Source: Cenarchaeum sp. (GTDB lineage Archaea > Thermoproteota > Nitrososphaeria > Nitrososphaerales > Nitrosopumilaceae). From it: a stretch of 10,588 nucleotides of DNA. Position 1 is the first letter of the stretch. Each line of letters begins with the position of its first letter. Positions 6,307-10,588 of the stretch are shown here, in pieces. A program made the translations under genes and the position numbers. Location: assembly GCA_020027365.1 (NCBI GenBank), contig JAHRAJ010000037.1, positions 1 to 10,588 of the forward strand, read 5' to 3'. A model generated the notes under the pieces. That model searched no databases. It saw nothing but the letters and a program-made list of their open reading frames with translations, and was not told the DNA's origin.

Positions 6307-9306
6307 CGTGCCGGCGCTCGGCCCAATCCCGCCGCCTCCGCCCGCCATCCTCCGGCAGTCCCTCACGCCCTTTACAAAAAACAGCGACGTGGCCACAATC
6401 CCCGCGGCCATCAGCGGTCCGGCCAGCTCTGCATATCCCACCGTGGCCCAACCCCCGCCCGCCTCCAACAAGGCCTCTCCTCCCCTGTCCGGCAATCCCT
6501 GCGGCGGCGGCGCGCCCTCTGACACCCTTACCACCCCGATCTTGCCGCCCCCGGGCTCGGCCACCCAGATATTGCCGCCACCGTCGGCCGTGATAAACTG
6601 CACAAACGATCCCTCCGTCGGGATGGCGACCTCCATCATGTCGCCGTTGTACGGATCATACACGCCCAACGAATCAATCTGGTGCTGTGCAAACCACAGG
6701 TTGCCATACCTGTCAAACGCCATCCCAAACGGCAACGATCCCGGACTGTCAACCGGCACCCTCTCCACCGTACCAAGCACGGGATCATACCTTGCAATCC
6801 CGGATCCCGAGTGCTCCGTAACCCACACCCCGCCACTGTCATCAAGCGCCAAGGCCTCTGGACTTGCAAGCGATCCCCCGTCCAACTCATCCACCACCAC
6901 GGTCATCTCCCCCGTACCGGGGTCTATCGTACCAATCCTTCCAGACGCCGATTCTGAATACCACACCACACCCCGTCCCTCATCATACATCACCGCAAAC
7001 GGCGCGCCCCGCCTGTCTGCAAGCTCAAACGTCTCAAATCCCCCCGTCTCCGGGTCGTACCTGGCCACAACCCCCTTTGTAACCACCGCGGTCCATACCC
7101 TGCCATCGCCATCCACCGCCAGCGAGACCGGAACGGATCTGGCCGCGGCATTCTCCCCAATCTCGGGCAGTCCAACAACGCGCACCTCTCCCGTCTCCGG
7201 ATCCAGACGTCCAATCCCCTCGCCCGGAATGTCCGTAAACCACACCCCGCCGCCGCCGCCGCCGCCGCCATCATCATCCATGGCAAGCGCCGCCGCCGCC
7301 CCGCCCTCAAATTCAAACCGCTCAAACGACTCGTCGTCGATCGAAAACCTCCACACCGCGGGCCCGGCGGTATCGCCCACCCAGATCGACTCCCTGCCTG
7401 CGTCATACACTGGATACAGCGGCTTTGCCCCCCCGCCGGGTATCTCATACTCTTCAAACTCTGTATGAAGGTCTGCCAATCTGGGCTTTACCCACAGATC
7501 CAGCGAGACGGCCTCGCTGGCCGCCCCCGTCCGCAACGCCTCAACCTCCACCAGCCACCTCCCGGAAAATCCAAACGTGGCAACCCCTTCAAACGCCCCC
7601 CCCTCTCCCGCGCCCGGCTGCATCCCGATCTCGATGGGAAAAATACCCCTCTCGGGATTTGAGACCTTTACCTTCACCGACTCTAGATCTGATACCGGTC
7701 CCCCGCCGCCCGCGTCGTCCACCATGACGCCGATCGTGTTGGCGCCCCTTGCAAACGGATACACGTCCACAACAAACCTGACATCCCCCGCAAACTCGGT
7801 CAAGACCACACCCCGCCGCATCTCTTCTTCAACAGCAACGTCTGCCCTCACCTCCCCGGCCGGCAGAGTCCCGTTTGCCAGCAGCGCCACCACCCCCAGC
7901 AACACCACCCCCAGCACCGATTCCACCCCCAGCGAGCGGCGCAACCTCTTGCGTACCTCCCCCTTACCGCCACCTCCAACACTCCTTCCCCACAGCGACC
8001 GCCCCCGTTGCACGCAAAACTGGTGATACCCTCCCATCCCCACCATCCCGGCGGCGATCACCAGCTTGGCGATCACCAGCTTGCCATACGTGGACTGGAG
8101 TATCACCCCCACATCGTCCTCTAAAAACCACATCAGTAGCGGCCCGGACACGATCACCACGCCCAGACACGCCACTGCCACCACCGAAAATCTGGGTATC
8201 GCCGCCGCCGCGGATCTGTCGGCCGCCTCCCTCCACCCATCGCCAGCAACCCCCTCGCGCATCCCCGACAGGGAGGGCAGCACCGCAAACGCAAAAAAGA
8301 TTACACCGCCAATCCATGCGCCAGCCACCAGATTGTGTACATAATCCAGCACGACCGCCCCCGCCTGCTCGCTGGCGGCCCCGTGCCCGATCAGCGTGGT
8401 GGTCGATATCAACACCAGCGACACCGCCAACATCGGAATCCTCGACCGCCCCGACGTCCTACCCGTCTTCTCAAGCCAAAACCACGTCCCCAACAGCATC
8501 CCCGTCACCGCCATCCTTGCCATCCACACAGCCCCAAATGAGGTTGCTCCCAACACATCGGCCGCCGAGGCCTCCAACCTGGCCGTCTGTATGGCCAGCA
8601 TCAGTATGTTGGATGCAATGACGGTGACAATCCCCGCCCCCGTGACGGCCAGAAACCTCCTGTGCAACGCCGCCTCCACACCATTCCCCGCACCCCTGCC
8701 AACGCCTCTTACCCACCACCATCCGCCGCCACCGCCACCGCCCCTCAGTACAAACACCGACGCGATCGCCGCCCCCAGCACCATGGTCTGCCCCACCAGG
8801 CCCGGAAACCGGGCCGCCGCCTCTGGATAGTATATCAGCTCTGCCGCCCCGCCGCCATCAGTCACCTCCAACACCCCGCCACCCGCCACCTCTGCCCCGC
8901 CCACCCCGAACACAAACGCGTCGGGAACCAAATGGCCGTCCACCTTGGACAACACCTTGCTTGCCACCGTGTACACGCCCTCCTCAAGCGGAGGCGTGGT
9001 CACCACCAGCGACTTTTCATCAACGTGGTACGCCGTGTCCCTGTTGTCCACCTGCTTGCCATCCCCGTCAAACACCTTGAGCGAGCTGAAATCCAGTTCC
9101 ACCTGCTCCGAATAAAACACGATCACCTGCGAGGTGCCCACCGCCGCGCTCGTCCCCTGCGCCGGAACGGTCTCGTCCGTGAACGGGTGGGCCCACGCCG
9201 TCTGCCATCCAGCCGCCCACATCCCGCTGCCGGCAGCGCCCCCCGCAATCCCGGCCGCCACCGTACACAACAAAACCAAGAACATCCCGGCCCGGCCCCT
9301 GCTCAT
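6241..9306 (-). CDS. CopC-CopD-beta-sandwich-Vgb-like propeller fusion protein
   Basis: This encodes a 1021-residue membrane protein. A signal peptide ends at AWA before His40. A CopC domain (about 40-137) follows with S-K-V-D123-G-H125; a mature N-terminal His plus Asp and His is the Cu(II) site of CopC. A CopD-like domain (about 168-478) has eight predicted helices and the DYVHNLVAGAWIGG motif. A beta-sandwich spans about 500-605. Seven propeller repeats of the Vgb type (about 620-928, GxVWxTE...IxRxDPxTG) precede a C-terminal helix (about 960-980) and a basic tail. The expected topology puts CopC, sandwich and propeller outside and the tail inside. The likely role is copper uptake or sensing. 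The propeller lyase activity of Vgb is not implied. ATG 9306 is chosen because a TATA-like box is centred 26 nt upstream; GTG 9318 adds four residues. Poly-Gly runs interrupt loops. Confidence 0.88.
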   Translation of the reverse strand: MSRGRAGMFLVLLCTVAAGIAGGAAGSGMWAAGWQTAWAHPFTDETVPAQGTSAAVGTSQVIVFYSEQVELDFSSLKVFDGDGKQVDNRDTAYHVDEKSLVVTTPPLEEGVYTVASKVLSKVDGHLVPDAFVFGVGGAEVAGGGVLEVTDGGGAAELIYYPEAAARFPGLVGQTMVLGAAIASVFVLRGGGGGGGWWWVRGVGRGAGNGVEAALHRRFLAVTGAGIVTVIASNILMLAIQTARLEASAADVLGATSFGAVWMARMAVTGMLLGTWFWLEKTGRTSGRSRIPMLAVSLVLISTTTLIGHGAASEQAGAVVLDYVHNLVAGAWIGGVIFFAFAVLPSLSGMREGVAGDGWREAADRSAAAAIPRFSVVAVACLGVVIVSGPLLMWFLEDDVGVILQSTYGKLVIAKLVIAAGMVGMGGYHQFCVQRGRSLWGRSVGGGGKGEVRKRLRRSLGVESVLGVVLLGVVALLANGTLPAGEVRADVAVEEEMRRGVVLTEFAGDVRFVVDVYPFARGANTIGVMVDDAGGGGPVSDLESVKVKVSNPERGIFPIEIGMQPGAGEGGAFEGVATFGFSGRWLVEVEALRTGAASEAVSLDLWVKPRLADLHTEFEEYEIPGGGAKPLYPVYDAGRESIWVGDTAGPAVWRFSIDDESFERFEFEGGAAAALAMDDDGGGGGGGGVWFTDIPGEGIGRLDPETGEVRVVGLPEIGENAAARSVPVSLAVDGDGRVWTAVVTKGVVARYDPETGGFETFELADRRGAPFAVMYDEGRGVVWYSESASGRIGTIDPGTGEMTVVVDELDGGSLASPEALALDDSGGVWVTEHSGSGIARYDPVLGTVERVPVDSPGSLPFGMAFDRYGNLWFAQHQIDSLGVYDPYNGDMMEVAIPTEGSFVQFITADGGGNIWVAEPGGGKIGVVRVSEGAPPPQGLPDRGGEALLEAGGGWATVGYAELAGPLMAAGIVATSLFFVKGVRDCRRMAGGGGGIGPSAGTSAADQAHPSQPQGDRKDGHRN
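7246..7269 (-). repeat. GGC/GGG triplet run encoding eight Gly in propeller blade 2
   Basis: Eight glycine codons follow three GAT codons, between ALAMDDD and VWFTD in blade 2 of the propeller. Other blades have only one or two residues at this turn (for example DDSGGVWVTE, DGDGRVWTAV). The run therefore looks like a local triplet expansion in a surface loop. A second Gly run lies at 8722-8742. Confidence 0.8.
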
Positions 9307-9327
9307 ACGACCAATCACACGCCTGCC

Positions 9328-9336
9328 AATTTAAAC
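9328..9336 (-). promoter_or_regulatory. TATA-like box for the CopC-CopD fusion gene
   Basis: GTTTAAATT on the minus strand is centred about 26 nt upstream of the ATG at 9306. It is an AT island within GC-rich DNA, fits a leaderless archaeal promoter, and decides the start choice against GTG 9318. Confidence 0.5.
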
Positions 9337-9350
9337 AGTTGATGATCGGT

Positions 9351-9365
9351 CCGCCGCGACGGCGG
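9351..9365. promoter_or_regulatory. GC-rich palindrome between the divergent copper genes
   Basis: CCGCCG-CGA-CGGCGG is a perfect inverted repeat with 6-bp arms, just upstream of the fusion-gene TATA box and between the two divergent genes. It could be an operator for a copper-responsive regulator. A chance palindrome in GC-rich DNA cannot be excluded. Confidence 0.3.
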
Positions 9366-9437
9366 GATGTGGTGGATGGGGGGGGAGCGAGAACCATGAG
9401 GCCGGCGTAGGCAGTTGTGGGACACGCGATGAACCGA

Positions 9438-9447
9438 ATCTTAAAAT
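9438..9447 (+). promoter_or_regulatory. TATA-like box for the small exported protein gene
   Basis: ATCTTAAAAT is centred about 26 nt upstream of the GTG at 9470, again the leaderless archaeal spacing. It supports GTG 9470 over the internal ATG at 9497, which would cut into the signal peptide. Confidence 0.5.
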
Positions 9448-9469
9448 CGTCCCGGGCGGCAGTCCCTGT

Positions 9470-10141
9470 GTGAGCAACACCCCCTCGATCATCATCATGA
9501 CGGCGGCCCTCCTGATCATGACGGCCGCCACCTCCGTTCCAACAGCTGTGCATGCCCACACCACCGTGGAGGAGGGGGGCTACACCATCGAGGTCGGGTG
9601 GGGCATCGAACCCCCCGTCGTCGGGTACCGGAACACGCTGGTCTTTGACATCTCCCGGCCAAGCGGGGACGGCGGCGCCGGCGTCACAAGCGGCATAAAA
9701 AACGCATTCAAGGCTCTTGACGCATACGTCGTGTTTGGGGGTGCATCCAAGCCTCTGGACGTCAGCACGGACAAGCGCCCGGGTCACTACTTTTCAGACA
9801 TCATTCCGACAAAGACCGGCACCTATGCGGTTCGCCTTGACGGCGAAATCAACGACACACCCATCTCCGTGGAAATTCCAATCGAGGATGCCGAGGCCAC
9901 CGCAATCCTTGACTTTCCGCCCAAGGCATCCGGCGGTGCCAACTCTGCCGACTTGGACGCGGTCAAGCAGGCCGTCTCTGCCATGCAGCGGGATCTGTCC
10001 GGGTTGACGAGGGACGGGGCCCAGTCTACCACCACTACCAACCAGGACCACGGCATGGCATACGATCTTGCCATATTTGGAATGTCCATGGGGGCGGCAG
10101 GCATAATCCTGTCGGTCATATCCATGGTTAAAAGAAAGTAA
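9470..10141 (+). CDS. Exported, C-terminally anchored protein next to copper gene
   Basis: This encodes a 223-residue protein of uncertain function. A signal peptide (hydrophobic 7-21) ends at AVHA, leaving His30 as the predicted first mature residue. A beta-rich domain follows with EVGWGIEPPVVGYRNTLVFDI (41-61), a pattern I associate with small extracytoplasmic Ig-like proteins near copper genes. Next come a short amphipathic segment, possibly coiled-coil (160-178), a Thr-rich linker, a transmembrane helix (about 199-220) and a basic KRK end. It is thus anchored with the domain outside. It is divergent from the CopC-CopD fusion gene with about 160 bp between starts. A free N-terminal His is a known copper ligand in CopC and in lytic polysaccharide monooxygenases, so a copper role is a fair guess but unproven. 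Confidence 0.8.
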   Translation: MSNTPSIIIMTAALLIMTAATSVPTAVHAHTTVEEGGYTIEVGWGIEPPVVGYRNTLVFDISRPSGDGGAGVTSGIKNAFKALDAYVVFGGASKPLDVSTDKRPGHYFSDIIPTKTGTYAVRLDGEINDTPISVEIPIEDAEATAILDFPPKASGGANSADLDAVKQAVSAMQRDLSGLTRDGAQSTTTTNQDHGMAYDLAIFGMSMGAAGIILSVISMVKRK

Positions 10142-10143
10142 AG
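10129..10143 (-). terminator. T-rich terminator candidate for the right-edge PEFG gene
   Basis: Read on the minus strand, CTTTACTTTCTTTTAA follows about 10 nt after the stop codon at 10153-10155. It consists of several short T runs rather than one tract, so support is weak. It lies in the 3' end of the convergent gene. Confidence 0.25.
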
Positions 10144-10152
10144 TGGAAATTC

Positions 10153-10588
10153 CTAGATTCTTGGAATAACCCTTGATGATCTTGCAGTCACCGCAATGAT
10201 GCTCACCACGGCCACGCCCAGAATCATCACCGCGATCGTCCCAAACTCTGGTACTACCTGCGTTGACTGTGGCAACATCCCGGCGGGTCCGGTAATCTCA
10301 TCCACGCCGAATCCCACCAGCTCTACCGTGATGTCAATCGGCATCTCGTCGGATGCGGCCATCTCAAGCGGGCCGGTCATCAACGATGCCTTGCCGTCGT
10401 GCGCGTGTTCCACGGACTCGTGGATCACCTGGCCGTTCTGCATTGCCACCACCTTGAAGTTGACGTGTTCCAGCATTCCGCCGTCGGTGTCTGTGACATC
10501 AACGTCGATCGACAGGGGACTTCCCTGCATGGCCTCTCCTGCCATGATGGTTGCCATCACCTCGTCAACAGACTCTGGGTGGGTCATC
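10153..10588 (-). CDS. PEFG-CTERM surface protein, 5' end missing
   Basis: At least 144 residues are visible; the frame is still open at the window edge and no signal peptide is seen. The first in-window ATG (10587) is therefore probably internal. The visible part is one beta-sandwich domain containing VNFKVVAMQNGQVIHESVEH, then a linker, then VVPEFG, a hydrophobic helix (TIAVMILGVAVVSIIAV) and a basic end. That is the PEFG-CTERM sorting signal of Thaumarchaeota, processed by archaeosortase at the membrane. The sandwich resembles the membrane-proximal domain of the larger PEFG protein at 1595-3115, which has FDLVILQNGRELHRESGN at the matching place. Function is unknown. It converges with the small exported protein gene, leaving 11 bp between stops. 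Confidence 0.82.
   Translation of the reverse strand, partial: MTHPESVDEVMATIMAGEAMQGSPLSIDVDVTDTDGGMLEHVNFKVVAMQNGQVIHESVEHAHDGKASLMTGPLEMAASDEMPIDITVELVGFGVDEITGPAGMLPQSTQVVPEFGTIAVMILGVAVVSIIAVTARSSRVIPRI

Noticed and set aside
6465..7460. Streptogramin B lyase (antibiotic resistance) activity of the propeller
   Set aside because: The repeats match the Vgb-type propeller, but I could not place the catalytic residues. In a copper-protein fusion a binding or scaffold role is more likely.
6308..7468. Long plus-strand open frame, Pro/Ser-rich, opposite the propeller
   Set aside because: It is antisense to clear propeller repeats, has biased composition from the complementary Gly/Asp codons, and shows no recognisable domain or promoter.
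9378..9385. Run of eight G residues in the 9319-9469 gap
   Set aside because: A slippage-prone homopolymer, but with too few neighbouring G tracts to argue for a G-quadruplex and no coding frame affected.
10145..10167. Short inverted repeats (GGAAATTCC and ATTCC/GGAAT) between convergent genes
   Set aside because: The arms are short and not followed by a clear T run on either strand. Too weak for a terminator or operator call.

Overview
The window looks like a high-GC chromosome segment from an ammonia-oxidising archaeon (Thaumarchaeota/Nitrososphaerota), most likely a Nitrosopumilales or Cenarchaeum-like lineage. Three things support this. Two exported proteins end in the thaumarchaeal PEFG C-terminal sorting signal. 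There is a copper-handling membrane protein and an archaeal-type ATP synthase proteolipid. Several genes have a TATA-like box centred about 24-27 nt upstream of the start codon, as expected for archaeal leaderless transcripts. The species is inferred from protein style only; nothing was searched.

Layout. Bases 1-108 are the 3' end of an A-type ATP synthase proteolipid (K/c) gene, followed by an oligo-T terminator candidate. Bases 155-1594 hold the two subunits of aspartate carbamoyltransferase, pyrI (minus) and pyrB (plus). They diverge from a gap of about 40 bp in which the two TATA-like boxes are interleaved. A large PEFG surface protein with a polyglutamine tract abuts the pyrB stop codon. 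It overlaps, tail to tail, a NikR-like ribbon-helix-helix metalloregulator (minus, 3096-3479).

Across an AT-rich gap with three short palindromes (3498-3548), the regulator diverges from a tightly coupled zinc/manganese-type ABC importer: znuA, znuC and znuB (3567-6306). The binding protein carries a very acidic, His-containing loop, and the ATPase ends in a His/Asp-rich tail. The znuB 3' end overlaps by 66 bp the 3' end of a 1021-residue minus-strand gene. That gene joins a CopC copper-binding domain, a CopD-like 8-helix membrane domain, a beta-sandwich, a seven-bladed Vgb-like propeller and a C-terminal membrane anchor. Divergent from it is a small exported, membrane-anchored protein whose predicted mature N-terminus, like that of the CopC domain, is histidine. 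A second PEFG protein (minus, cut by the right edge) closes the window.

Working together: bases 3096-10141 read as a metal-homeostasis block. It would comprise a metal-sensing regulator, a high-affinity Zn/Mn importer, and a copper import or sensing device facing the outside of the membrane. It is flanked by surface-anchored proteins. Copper is central to archaeal ammonia oxidation, so the multi-domain copper protein and its divergent partner are the most interesting items. No tRNA, rRNA, CRISPR array, insertion sequence or phage gene was seen. No gene-free stretch exceeds about 165 bases.
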